This document shows positions 56,510 through 64,000 of a stretch of DNA of 64,000 nucleotides, in pieces. Where the stretch lies: NCBI RefSeq assembly GCF_014842975.1, contig NZ_JACYXK010000023.1, positions 1 through 64,000 of the forward strand, in the 5' to 3' direction. The DNA is from Rhodanobacter sp. DHB23 (GTDB lineage Bacteria; Pseudomonadota; Gammaproteobacteria; Xanthomonadales; Rhodanobacteraceae). How positions within the stretch are numbered: position 1 is the stretch's first letter; every line of letters starts with the position of its first letter. The notes below the pieces were generated by a model. The model saw only the letters and a list, made by a program, of their open reading frames with translations, was not told where the DNA came from and did no database searches. A program made the position numbers and the translations under genes.

Positions 56510-58402
56510 TCAACCTGCGCTGGCGACGCTCGCTCCGACCGCCTGCGGAAACCGCGCATGGATCGCGCGGCGGATGCCGGGCAGGTCGAGGCCGGCCATG
56601 CTCAGCACTTCCTCGCGGCTGCCGTGTTCCAGGTAAGCGTCCGGCAGGCCGAGGTGCAGGACGGGCTTGACGATGCCGTGGGCGGCCAGGCATTCGGCCA
56701 CCGCGCTGCCGGCGCCGCCGGCGACGGCGTTGTCTTCCAGCGTGACGAAGGCGTCGTGGGTCCGGGCGAGTTCCACGACCAGCGCTTCGTCCAGCGGCTT
56801 CACGAAGCGCATGTTGACCAGGGTGGCGTCCAGTTCCGCGGCGATTTCCGTGGCCGGGGAAAGCATCGCGCCGAAGCTCAGCAGGGCGAGGCCGTGGCCG
56901 CGGCGGCGCAGTTCGGCCTTGCCGATGGGCAGCGTGTCGAGCTCCGGGCGGATGGCGATGCCCGGGCCGGTGCCGCGCGGGTAGCGGACCGCGGCGGGGC
57001 CGGCGTACTGGAAGCCGGTGCTGAGCATCATGCGGCACTCGTTCTCGTCCGCCGGCGCCATGATCACCATGTTGGGCAGGCAGCGCAGGAAGCTGAGGTC
57101 GAAGCTGCCCGCGTGCGTGGCGCCGTCAGGGCCGACCACGCCGGCGCGGTCGATGGCGAAGGTGACGTCGAGGTTCTGCAGCGCCACGTCGTGGATGGCC
57201 TGGTCGTAGGCGCGCTGCAGGAAGGTGGAGTAGATCGCCACCACCGGCTTGGCGCCTTCGCAGGCCATGCCAGCGGCCAGCGTCACCGCGTGCTGTTCGG
57301 CGATCGCCACGTCGAAGTAGCGCTCGGGGTATTCCCTGGAGAAGCGCACCAGGCCGGAACCTTCGCGCATCGCGGGCGTGATGCCCAGCAGGCGCTCGTC
57401 GGCGGCGGCCTGGTCGCACAGCCAGTCGCTGAAGATGTCGGTGTAGCTGGGCCTGGCCGGCGCGTTCTTCTTGACCAGGCCCGCCTCGGGGTCGAACGGG
57501 CCGACGGCGTGGTATTCGATCTGCGCCTGCTCGGCGGGCGCGTAGCCCTTGCCCTTGGTGGTGACCACGTGCAGCAGCTGCGGGCCGGGCAGGTTCTTCA
57601 CCGTGCGCAGCGCGGCCAGCAGTTGCGGGATGTTGTGGCCGTCGATCGGGCCGGTGTAGTGGAAGCCCAGTTCCTCGAACAGCGTCGAAGGCACGAACAT
57701 GCCCTTGGCGTGCTCCTCCCAGCGCTTGAAGAAGCGGCCGGCGAAGGACTGCTTGGGGATCGCCCGCTTGGCGCGCTCGCGCATGGCGTTGAGCCGGCGG
57801 CTGGCCAGCGCGCGCGACATGATCTTGGTCATCGCGCCCACGTTCTCGCTGATCGACATGCCGTTGTCGTTGAACACCACCAGCATGTCCGGCTCGACGT
57901 CGCCGCCGTGGTTGAGCGCCTCGAACGCCATGCCGGCGGTCATCGCGCCGTCGCCGATCACCGCCACGAACTTGCGCGGGTCGCCCTTGCGCTGCGCGGC
58001 GATGGCCATGCCCAGCGCGGCCGAGATCGAGGTGGACGAATGGCCCACGCCGAAGGTGTCGTACTCGCTTTCCTCGCGGCGCGGGAACGGGGCGAGGCCG
58101 TCCTTCTTCTTGATCGTGGTGATGCGGTCGCGGCGGCCGGTGAGGATCTTGTGCGGGTAGCACTGGTGGCCGACGTCCCACACCAGCCGGTCGGTGGGGG
58201 TGTCGAACACGTGGTGCAGCGCCACGGTGAGTTCCACCACGCCCAGGCCCGCGCCGAAATGGCCGCCGGAGCTGGCCACGGCCTCGATCAGGTACTGGCG
58301 CAGCTCGTCGGCGACGGCGGGCAGCTCCTCGTCGGGGACGCGGCGCAGGTCAGCCGGCGACTCGATGGCCGCCAGGTGGGGATAGCGTGCAGGATCTTTC
58401 AT
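56510..58402 (-). CDS. dxs: 1-deoxy-D-xylulose-5-phosphate synthase
   Basis: First enzyme of the MEP isoprenoid pathway, thiamine-diphosphate dependent. The 630-residue protein has [23 protein letters not shown], the ThDP motif [29 protein letters not shown], and the transketolase-like pyrimidine domain with [20 protein letters not shown]. Length and ends are standard. Start ATG at 58400-58402. Confidence 0.96.
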   Translation of the reverse strand: MKDPARYPHLAAIESPADLRRVPDEELPAVADELRQYLIEAVASSGGHFGAGLGVVELTVALHHVFDTPTDRLVWDVGHQCYPHKILTGRRDRITTIKKKDGLAPFPRREESEYDTFGVGHSSTSISAALGMAIAAQRKGDPRKFVAVIGDGAMTAGMAFEALNHGGDVEPDMLVVFNDNGMSISENVGAMTKIMSRALASRRLNAMRERAKRAIPKQSFAGRFFKRWEEHAKGMFVPSTLFEELGFHYTGPIDGHNIPQLLAALRTVKNLPGPQLLHVVTTKGKGYAPAEQAQIEYHAVGPFDPEAGLVKKNAPARPSYTDIFSDWLCDQAAADERLLGITPAMREGSGLVRFSREYPERYFDVAIAEQHAVTLAAGMACEGAKPVVAIYSTFLQRAYDQAIHDVALQNLDVTFAIDRAGVVGPDGATHAGSFDLSFLRCLPNMVIMAPADENECRMMLSTGFQYAGPAAVRYPRGTGPGIAIRPELDTLPIGKAELRRRGHGLALLSFGAMLSPATEIAAELDATLVNMRFVKPLDEALVVELARTHDAFVTLEDNAVAGGAGSAVAECLAAHGIVKPVLHLGLPDAYLEHGSREEVLSMAGLDLPGIRRAIHARFPQAVGASVASAG

Positions 58403-58481
58403 CCGCCTATTGTTGGCCCGGCGGCGGGGCAGGGCAAGGGCGGCGGTCTGGCGGCGCGGTGGCCCGTCCGAGGTGGCAGGC

Positions 58482-58508
58482 TCCCGAATCCCGAATCCCG
58501 AATCCCGG
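58482..58508. repeat. Tandem TCCCGAA heptamers after the HNH gene
   Basis: Four heptamers TCCCGAA (the last TCCCGG) run up to 3 bp before the stop codon of the HNH gene. The heptamer is the building block of the palindromic element inside nadE (12031-12128), so this is a partial copy of the same family. Confidence 0.7.
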
Positions 58509-58511
58509 CTC

Positions 58512-59111
58512 TCAACCCATCGCCCGCCGCCGGTCGCGCGGCAGGTGGCTGACCAGGAAGTCCATCTGGTCGCTCAGGATGTTGCGGTTGGAGAGGATCA
58601 GGTGTTCCACCCAACTGGGCCGGTAGGGCACAGCCAGCAGCGGCATGTGGGCCTGCTGCGGGGTGCGGTTGCTCTTCCTGAGGTTGCAGGCGACGCAGGC
58701 GCTGACCACGTTCTCCCACTCGTCGCGGCCGCCCCTGGACACCGGCTGCACGTGGTCGCGGGTCAGCTCGCCGCGGCTGAAGTGCTCGCCGCAGTACAGG
58801 CACAGGTGGCGGTCGCGGGCGAACAGCGCGCTGTTGGTGAGCGCGGGGGCCGGGTCGACCGCGTGTTCGTGGCAGTGGCCGGTGCTGGCGATGATGGGGT
58901 GCAGGGCGAGCTGGCTCTGCACGCCCAGGGCGCGGTTGTGGCCGCCGTGCACGGTGAGGCAGGGGTCGCCCAGCGTCCAGGCCACCGCGTCGCGCACGTA
59001 CAGGCACGCGGCATCCTGCCAGCTGATCCAGTCCAGGATGCGGCCGGCGGCGTCCAGTGACAGCACGCGGGTCGAATGCAGGTCGGCCCGGTTGGCGACT
59101 TCCATCAGCAT
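58512..59111 (-). CDS. HNH endonuclease family protein
   Basis: A 199-residue protein with a C-terminal HNH nuclease domain: zinc Cys pair in LCLYCGEHF, catalytic His in [20 protein letters not shown], and second Cys pair in [18 protein letters not shown]. The N-terminal half ([20 protein letters not shown]) is found in chromosomal HNH proteins of Proteobacteria with unknown role. ATG 59109-59111 has AAGGA 8 bp upstream. Confidence 0.88.
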   Translation of the reverse strand: MLMEVANRADLHSTRVLSLDAAGRILDWISWQDAACLYVRDAVAWTLGDPCLTVHGGHNRALGVQSQLALHPIIASTGHCHEHAVDPAPALTNSALFARDRHLCLYCGEHFSRGELTRDHVQPVSRGGRDEWENVVSACVACNLRKSNRTPQQAHMPLLAVPYRPSWVEHLILSNRNILSDQMDFLVSHLPRDRRRAMG

Positions 59112-59361
59112 GCGGTTCGTCCTTCCTTACGAGAAAGAGCGCGGCAATCATGCAACGGTGTTCGGATGCACCCGAGCATAGAACAAAATTTGTTGCAAAC
59201 GCACGCAAATAGGCCCTTGGCTCAATCAGATAGCTCCCCGCGGGCATTCACGGCCGGCCGCGGGCGCTGATATAGTGATCGTTCGTTTGCAGACCCGACG
59301 CCGGGTTTGGGAGGGGGGGCCGATGGTGGCAACCCCGGCACGGCGGGGCAGAGGTAATGAC

Positions 59362-60138
59362 GTGGCTGAAGTTCTTTTCTACGAGCGCCCGGTGCCGCTC
59401 AACCGTACCGCACACAAGGATCTGCGCCTGAAGCCGATCCCGAACATGAAATTCGCGCTGAACGCCCATTCCGTGCCGCTCACCGGCGTGGAGTTCGCCC
59501 TGGCCACGCGCGACATGCCCATCGTGTTCGCCGGCAACGACCTCGCTTCCGCCGGCCCGGTGGCCCTGCTGGGCCTGCGCCAGAACGAAAACCTGTTCGT
59601 GGATGCCAACGGCCAGTGGCTGCCGGGCGCCTACGTGCCGGCCTTCGTGCGCCGCTATCCGTTCGTGCTGGCCGAGAAGCCGGCTGGCCAGGAAGGCGAC
59701 GACTTCGCCGTGTTCCTCGACGAAGGCTACGAGGGTTTCAACGCCAACGAAGGCGACCGCCTGTTCAACGAGGACGGCAGCGACACCGAGATGCTGAGCC
59801 GCGCCGTGGGTTTCCTCGGCGAGTTCCAGCAGCACGTGGCGCGCACCCGCTGGTTCATGGAGCAGCTGCGCAAGCACGACCTGCTGGAGCAGCGCAACAT
59901 CAGCATGCGCAAGGACTCGCCGGACGGCCAGGGCGGCAACGTCATCAACCTCAACGGCCTGTTCGTGGTCAACGAGGAAAAGCTGCGCCAGCTCGACGAG
60001 AAGACCGCGCAGGAGTTCCTGCGTGAAGGCGTCCTCGGCTGGATCTACGCGCACCTGATCTCGATGAACAACCTCGACCGCCTGGGCCAGCGCCTGGGCT
60101 CGCGCGAGGACGGCGAAGCGGGTGCTTCCAGGAACTGA
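59362..60138 (+). CDS. SapC family protein
   Basis: A 258-residue protein beginning VAEVLFYERPVPLNRTAHKD, with NMKFALNAHSVPLTGVEFAL, YVPAFVRRYPFVLA, LFNEDGSDTEML and FVVNEEKLRQLDEKTAQEFL, the pattern of the SapC (S-layer/peptide-related, PF07277-type) family. Function unknown in Gammaproteobacteria; often near TonB receptors or tryptophan halogenases, not seen here. GTG 59362 is chosen because GAGG lies 7 bp upstream; the frame is open to 59275 but lacks a better site. Confidence 0.82.
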   Translation: MAEVLFYERPVPLNRTAHKDLRLKPIPNMKFALNAHSVPLTGVEFALATRDMPIVFAGNDLASAGPVALLGLRQNENLFVDANGQWLPGAYVPAFVRRYPFVLAEKPAGQEGDDFAVFLDEGYEGFNANEGDRLFNEDGSDTEMLSRAVGFLGEFQQHVARTRWFMEQLRKHDLLEQRNISMRKDSPDGQGGNVINLNGLFVVNEEKLRQLDEKTAQEFLREGVLGWIYAHLISMNNLDRLGQRLGSREDGEAGASRN

Positions 60139-60220
60139 GGCTGGTCTTCTTGCCACGTCATTTCGGCCTGTGCCGGGGTGACGGGACAGCAAGGGGGCCT
60201 TCAGGCGCCTTGCGTGCCTG

Positions 60221-60260
60221 AAGCAAACGCCGCGACGGGCGACCGTCGCGGCGTTTGCTT
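60221..60260. terminator. Terminator after the SapC gene
   Basis: AAGCAAACGCCGCGACGG (60221-60238) pairs perfectly over 18 bp with 60243-60260 around GCGA. It lies 82 bp after the stop; a TGGCGATTCTTTT follows. Confidence 0.75.
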
Positions 60261-60266
60261 TGGCGA

Positions 60267-60526
60267 TTCTTTTGCGATCATCCCTGATCGCGAAGATCAA
60301 ACGGGCGGCCATCCGTGGCCGCACTTTTCAATTCTTTTGCGATCGTCCCTGATTGCGAAGATCAAACGGGCGGCCATCCGTGGCCGCACTTTTCAATTCT
60401 TTTGCGATCGTCCTTGATTGCGAAGATCAAATGGGCGGCCATCCGTGGCCGCACTTTTCAATTCTTTTGCGATCGTCCCTGATTGCGAAGATCAAATGGG
60501 CGGCCATCCATGGCCGCACTTTTCAA
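60267..60526. repeat. Four tandem copies of a 65-bp repeat
   Basis: Copies at 60267-60331, 60332-60396, 60397-60461 and 60462-60526 differ at only a few positions. Each unit contains TTCTTTTGCGATCGTCCCTG, GATTGCGAAGATCAAA and the small palindrome GCGGCCATCCGTGGCCGC and ends CACTTTTCAA. The last copy contains the stop codon (TCA on the plus strand, 60523-60525) of the convergent hydrolase gene. There are no variable spacers, so it is not a CRISPR array. Confidence 0.95.
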
Positions 60527-62499
60527 TTGCCCACCACCGGCAACGCGATGTAGCTGGCCTCGCCGGGTGCGTGATAGACGCGCTGGGTGGCTTTCACGTA
60601 GTCGGCGGGTTGCGCGAAGAAGATGTTGGGCACGAAGGTCTGCGGGTTGCGGTCGTACAGCGGGAACCAGCTCGACTGCACCTGCACCATGATGCGGTGG
60701 CCGGGCAGGAACACGTGGTTGGCGGCGGGCAGGTCGAAGCGGTAGGCCAGTGGCTGGTTGGCGGCGAGCGCTTCGGGCTTGTCCCAGCCGTTGCGGTAGC
60801 GGCCGCGGAAGATGTCCATCGACACGGCGAGCTGGTAGCCGCCCATCGCCGGTTGCTCGGCCACCTGGTCGGGATACACGTCGATCAGCTTCACCACCCA
60901 GTCGCTGTCGGTGCCGCTGGTGGAGGCGACCAGGTGCACCGCGGGCACGCCGGCGATGGCGAGCGGCTTGTCCAGCGGCGCCGTTTCGTAGGTGAGCACG
61001 TCGGTGCGGCCGGAGGCCTCGCGCTGGTCGTCCACCAGCCATTCCGACCAGGTGAGGCCATTGTCGTAGCCGACCGGCTGGATCGGCCGCGCGCGGAACG
61101 GCACCGGGTGCGCCGGGTCGGAGACGTATTCGTCATAGGCATTGCCACCCGCTGGTGCGTCGAAGCCGAGTCGCATCCCCGGTTGCAGGTACAGCGCCCG
61201 GCTCCTGGCGCTGCAGCCGCTGTCGCATGACAGCGGCCAGCGGTCCAGGCGCTGCCACTGGTCCGTGCCGGTCTGGAAGGCGGTGACCGGGGCGAGGCCG
61301 GCCACGGGCGCGCCGTCCTTGAGGTATTGCGCGAGGAACGGCCGCAGGATGTGCTCGCGGAAATACTTCGCGGTGTCGCTGCCGAAGCGGATCGCGCCCA
61401 GTGAGCTGCCTTCCTCGATCTCCTGGCCGTGGTGCCACGGGCCCATCACCAGCTTCACCTTGTCGCCGCCGGTGTCCTTGGGCTTGATCGCGCGATAGAC
61501 GGCCAGCGCGCCGTAGATGTCCTCCTGGTCCCACAGGCTGTGCACCAGCATCACCGGCACGGTGAGCGGCTGCGCGGCAAGCAGCTTGTCCACCGCCTGC
61601 TGCTGCCAGAACGCGTCGTAGGCGGGATGGGCGAGGAGCTTGTTCCAGAATCCGAGTTGCCGCATGCCGTAGGCATCGCCCATCGCGCCGGTGGAGCCGT
61701 AGTGCATGAACAGGTCGTATTCGTCGTGGAAGCTGGTCCACCATTTCGCGGTGTTGTCGCGGGTGGCCTCCTGCTCGTAGATGTAGCTGAGGTTCTGCGC
61801 GCGGAAGGCGCCGTGGTGGAACCAGTCGTCGCCCATCCAGCCATCCACCATCGGGTTCATCGGCACCGCCGCCTTCAGCGCGGGATGCGGATGCACCAGC
61901 GACATCAGCGGCTCGAAGCCGTCGTAGGAGATGCCGATGGTGGCGACGCGCCCGTTCGTCTCGGGGATGTGCTTCACCAGCCAGGCTATGGTGTCCCAGG
62001 TGTCGGTGGCGTCGTCCACCGGCGTGGGGTTGAGCGGCCCGTGCACCGGGCGGTTCATCACGTAATCGCCTTCGGAACCGTACTTGCCGCGGATGTCCTG
62101 GATCACGCGGATGTAGCCGTCCTCCACGATCACGTCGGCGGCGTTGTCGTAGCCCTCCAGCAGTGTCTCGAGGTGGCCGCTCATGGTGTTGTGGGTGAGC
62201 TGGTGCGCGTCGTACGGCGTGCGGGTGAGCACAATACCGGCATGCTTCGCGCCTTTCGGAACCAGGATCACGGTGTTGAGCTTCACGCCGTCGCGCATCG
62301 GGATCATCACGTCGCGCTCGACGTAGTCGAAGCTGCCGATGGCCGGCTTGAAGCTGGCCGGCGTCTCGCTGGGGTAGCCGGGATACTTCGCCTGCGGCGC
62401 ATCCGCGGCAGGCAGGGCGCCCGTCGCGGCGAGCAGGGCGGCGAACAGCGTGGCGAGCAGCGCGGGACCGGGGCCCGCGGCGATACGGCGTGGTGGCAT
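60523..62499 (-). CDS. Secreted CocE/NonD hydrolase, alpha-amino-acid ester hydrolase-like
   Basis: A 658-residue precursor with a signal peptide (ending near LPAADAPQ). The catalytic alpha/beta hydrolase part has a Ser nucleophile in TIGISYDGFEPLMSL, RDGVKLNTVILVP, MVDGWMGDDWFHHGAFR and an aspartate/His region (LVHSLWDQEDIYGA; MGPWHHGQE); the C-terminal jellyroll is X-Pro dipeptidyl-peptidase-like. The GISYDG and GWMGDDWFH motifs match alpha-amino-acid ester hydrolases known from Xanthomonas, which act on amino acid esters and beta-lactam side chains; substrate here is inference. Confidence 0.88.
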   Translation of the reverse strand: MPPRRIAAGPGPALLATLFAALLAATGALPAADAPQAKYPGYPSETPASFKPAIGSFDYVERDVMIPMRDGVKLNTVILVPKGAKHAGIVLTRTPYDAHQLTHNTMSGHLETLLEGYDNAADVIVEDGYIRVIQDIRGKYGSEGDYVMNRPVHGPLNPTPVDDATDTWDTIAWLVKHIPETNGRVATIGISYDGFEPLMSLVHPHPALKAAVPMNPMVDGWMGDDWFHHGAFRAQNLSYIYEQEATRDNTAKWWTSFHDEYDLFMHYGSTGAMGDAYGMRQLGFWNKLLAHPAYDAFWQQQAVDKLLAAQPLTVPVMLVHSLWDQEDIYGALAVYRAIKPKDTGGDKVKLVMGPWHHGQEIEEGSSLGAIRFGSDTAKYFREHILRPFLAQYLKDGAPVAGLAPVTAFQTGTDQWQRLDRWPLSCDSGCSARSRALYLQPGMRLGFDAPAGGNAYDEYVSDPAHPVPFRARPIQPVGYDNGLTWSEWLVDDQREASGRTDVLTYETAPLDKPLAIAGVPAVHLVASTSGTDSDWVVKLIDVYPDQVAEQPAMGGYQLAVSMDIFRGRYRNGWDKPEALAANQPLAYRFDLPAANHVFLPGHRIMVQVQSSWFPLYDRNPQTFVPNIFFAQPADYVKATQRVYHAPGEASYIALPVVGN

Positions 62500-62538
62500 G
62501 GTGTCGGTTCCCCTGTGGGATGGAGCAGCCGGGCCAGC

Positions 62539-63024
62539 TTATCGCGAAGCAGTCGATACCGGCTTCGCCAGCCGGAGCAGGTCCGCGTCGTAGCCCGCGG
62601 CCTCGTACAACGCGCGTGCGCGCTCGTTGCCGGGGAACACCGCCAGCGTCACCAGCTGGCAATGGTGCTCGCGCGCCCATTGCTCGGCATGCGCCAGCAG
62701 CGCCTTGCCCACGCCGCGGCCCTCGTGCGCCGGCGCCACGGCCAGGTCGGCGACGTGGCAGTTGCCGCGGCCGGTGAAGAAGTCCTCGGTGCGCTGCAGG
62801 TGGATGAAGCCCACCCGCGTGCCGTCGGCGTCCTCGGCCACGAACAGGTGGCTGTTCGCGGGCTGGTCTTCCAGGTGCCTGAGCAGCTCGTCGCGGATGC
62901 CTTCGATGCACTCGTGCCGTCGCCGCCACGCGGGCAGCGGGAAGTCCACGAAACGTGGTACCAGGGACAGGATGAAATCGTCGTCGTCTTCGGCCAGACG
63001 GATCAGCAGGGACGGGTCGCTCAT
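62539..63024 (-). CDS. GNAT family N-acetyltransferase
   Basis: A 161-residue cytoplasmic protein with the acetyl-CoA binding stretch VADLAVAPAHEGRGVGKALL (motif A) and VFPGNERARALYEAAGYD (motif B), the core of GNAT acetyltransferases. The substrate cannot be read. It lies 39 bp upstream of the hydrolase gene on the same strand, so both could be one transcript. Confidence 0.85.
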   Translation of the reverse strand: MSDPSLLIRLAEDDDDFILSLVPRFVDFPLPAWRRRHECIEGIRDELLRHLEDQPANSHLFVAEDADGTRVGFIHLQRTEDFFTGRGNCHVADLAVAPAHEGRGVGKALLAHAEQWAREHHCQLVTLAVFPGNERARALYEAAGYDADLLRLAKPVSTASR

Positions 63025-63146
63025 GGTCGTCGCAGATGCGGAAACGTCCGCCGGTTCTACACCTGCACGGAGCGCGGCGGAAGTGCGCCAGGCCGGTTGG
63101 CGGCACGGCTATAGTGCGGACTTCATTGTTTTCGCGAGGACCGCTC

Positions 63147-64000
63147 ATGCCAGCCACCCGCATCCGCCTGTCGTCTGGCGACGACGCCACGCTTGCGCAG
63201 GGCATCGCCGCGATCCAGGGCGAAATGAAGTTGCCGCTGGCGTTCCCGCCCGAGGTCGAGGCCGAGGCGGAACGGGCGGCTGCGCAGCCGCGGCTGCCCG
63301 ACCTGGACCGCACCGACATCCCGCTGGTCACCATCGACCCGCCCGGTTCGATGGACCTGGACCAGGCCCTGCACTTCGAGCGGCGCGACGGCGGAGGCTA
63401 CCGCGTGCACTACGCCATCGCCGACGTGGCCGCGTTCGTGGCGCCGGGCGGCGCGGTGGACGCGGAGGCGCATCGCCGCGGCGAAACCCTGTATGGCGCC
63501 GACTCGCGCATCCCGCTGCATCCGCCGGTGCTGTCCGAGGGCGCGGCCTCGCTGTTGCCGGACCAGTTGCGGCCCGCGCTGCTGTGGACGATCGACCTCG
63601 ACGCCAGCGGCGAGATCGCCGCCGTCGACGTGCGCCGCGCGCGGGTGAAGAGCCGCGCGCGGCTCGACTACGCCGGCGTGCAGCAGCAACTCGACGCCGG
63701 CACCGCCGACCCGCTGTGGACGCTGCTGCGCGAGGTGGGCGAGCTGCGCCAGCAGCGCGAACGGGCGCGCGGCGGCGTCAGCCTGGCGTTGCCCGAACAG
63801 GAGATCAGCGTGGTGGACGGCCAGTGGCAGCTGGAATACCGCGCCAACCAGCCGGACGAGGACTGGAACGCGCAGATCTCGCTGCTCACCGGCATGGCCG
63901 CAGCGCAGCTGATGATGAAGGGCAAGGTGGGCATCCTGCGCACGCTGCCGCCGCCGCAACCGCAGGACATCGCGCGGCTCAAGCGCACCGCGCAGGCGCT
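63147..64000 (+). CDS. RNase II-type (RNB domain) exoribonuclease, 3' end outside window
   Basis: An ATG at 63147 opens a frame of 284 codons without a stop up to the window end. The RNB domain begins early: TIDPPGSMDLDQALHF (about residues 62-77) holds the catalytic aspartates, followed by YAIADVAAFVAPGGAVDAEA, RRGETLYGADSRIPLHPPVLSEGAASLLP. There is no visible N-terminal cold-shock domain, so this belongs to the short RNB proteins rather than classical RNase R. It degrades RNA 3' to 5'. Divergent from the GNAT gene. Confidence 0.88.
   Translation, partial: MPATRIRLSSGDDATLAQGIAAIQGEMKLPLAFPPEVEAEAERAAAQPRLPDLDRTDIPLVTIDPPGSMDLDQALHFERRDGGGYRVHYAIADVAAFVAPGGAVDAEAHRRGETLYGADSRIPLHPPVLSEGAASLLPDQLRPALLWTIDLDASGEIAAVDVRRARVKSRARLDYAGVQQQLDAGTADPLWTLLREVGELRQQRERARGGVSLALPEQEISVVDGQWQLEYRANQPDEDWNAQISLLTGMAAAQLMMKGKVGILRTLPPPQPQDIARLKRTAQA

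Noticed and set aside
60267-60526. CRISPR array
   Set aside because: Units are contiguous 65-bp repeats without unique spacers, and no cas gene is nearby.

Overview
The window looks like the chromosome of a high-GC gammaproteobacterium of the Xanthomonadales, most likely the Rhodanobacteraceae (Rhodanobacter, Dyella, Frateuria or Luteibacter type). The reasons are gene content and order: pilSR beside sucCD, bamD/rluD-pgeF-clpB, aspS-yebC-ruvC-ruvA-kup-ruvB-ybgC-tolQRAB-pal-cpoB-queE-queC-tRNA-Lys, and dense short palindromic repeats. Genus is inference; no rRNA or other decisive marker is present.

Left edge (1-3070): an integron gene-cassette array read on the minus strand. Seven nearly identical 57-bp attC sites separate eight cassettes of unlike small genes: membrane proteins, a lipoprotein, a secreted NTR-like protein, a SMI1/KNR4-like immunity protein, a zinc-ribbon-like protein and a cassette with a small, apparently frameshifted gene. 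A sigma70-like promoter sits at the leading edge, but no integrase gene is visible in the 300 bp before pilR, so within this window it is a cluster of attC sites lacking an integrase.

3.4-23 kb: the type IV pilus two-component pair pilSR; sucCD of the TCA cycle; argP/argO (basic amino acid export); nadE, which carries a 98-bp palindromic repeat inside its reading frame; bamD facing rluD-pgeF-clpB, with a sigma32-type promoter before clpB; then a TonB-dependent receptor followed by gamma-glutamyltransferase.

23-38.5 kb: an FmdB-type zinc ribbon, aspS, an esterase-like hydrolase, yebC, the ruvCAB Holliday-junction genes with the potassium transporter kup inserted, a run of perfect hairpins after kup, the complete Tol-Pal envelope system, two queuosine/preQ0 genes and tRNA-Lys(UUU).

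38.5-50 kb: a YncE-like beta-propeller, a TVP38/DedA-like membrane protein, a nucleoside deaminase, glnS, a DUF2007-like protein, apt, a conserved membrane-anchored protein, a small accessory patch (higBA toxin-antitoxin plus a dying insertion sequence), oxyR, a mosaic palindromic repeat and a large secreted M1 aminopeptidase.

50-64 kb: a V4R-like protein and an unrecognised 1367-residue envelope protein with a two-part architecture, translationally overlapping prmC; a ParE-type toxin-antitoxin pair with a palindromic operator; dxs; an HNH endonuclease; a SapC-family protein; four 65-bp tandem repeats that run into the stop codon of a CocE/alpha-amino-acid ester hydrolase; a GNAT acetyltransferase; and the start of an RNase II-type gene cut by the window end.
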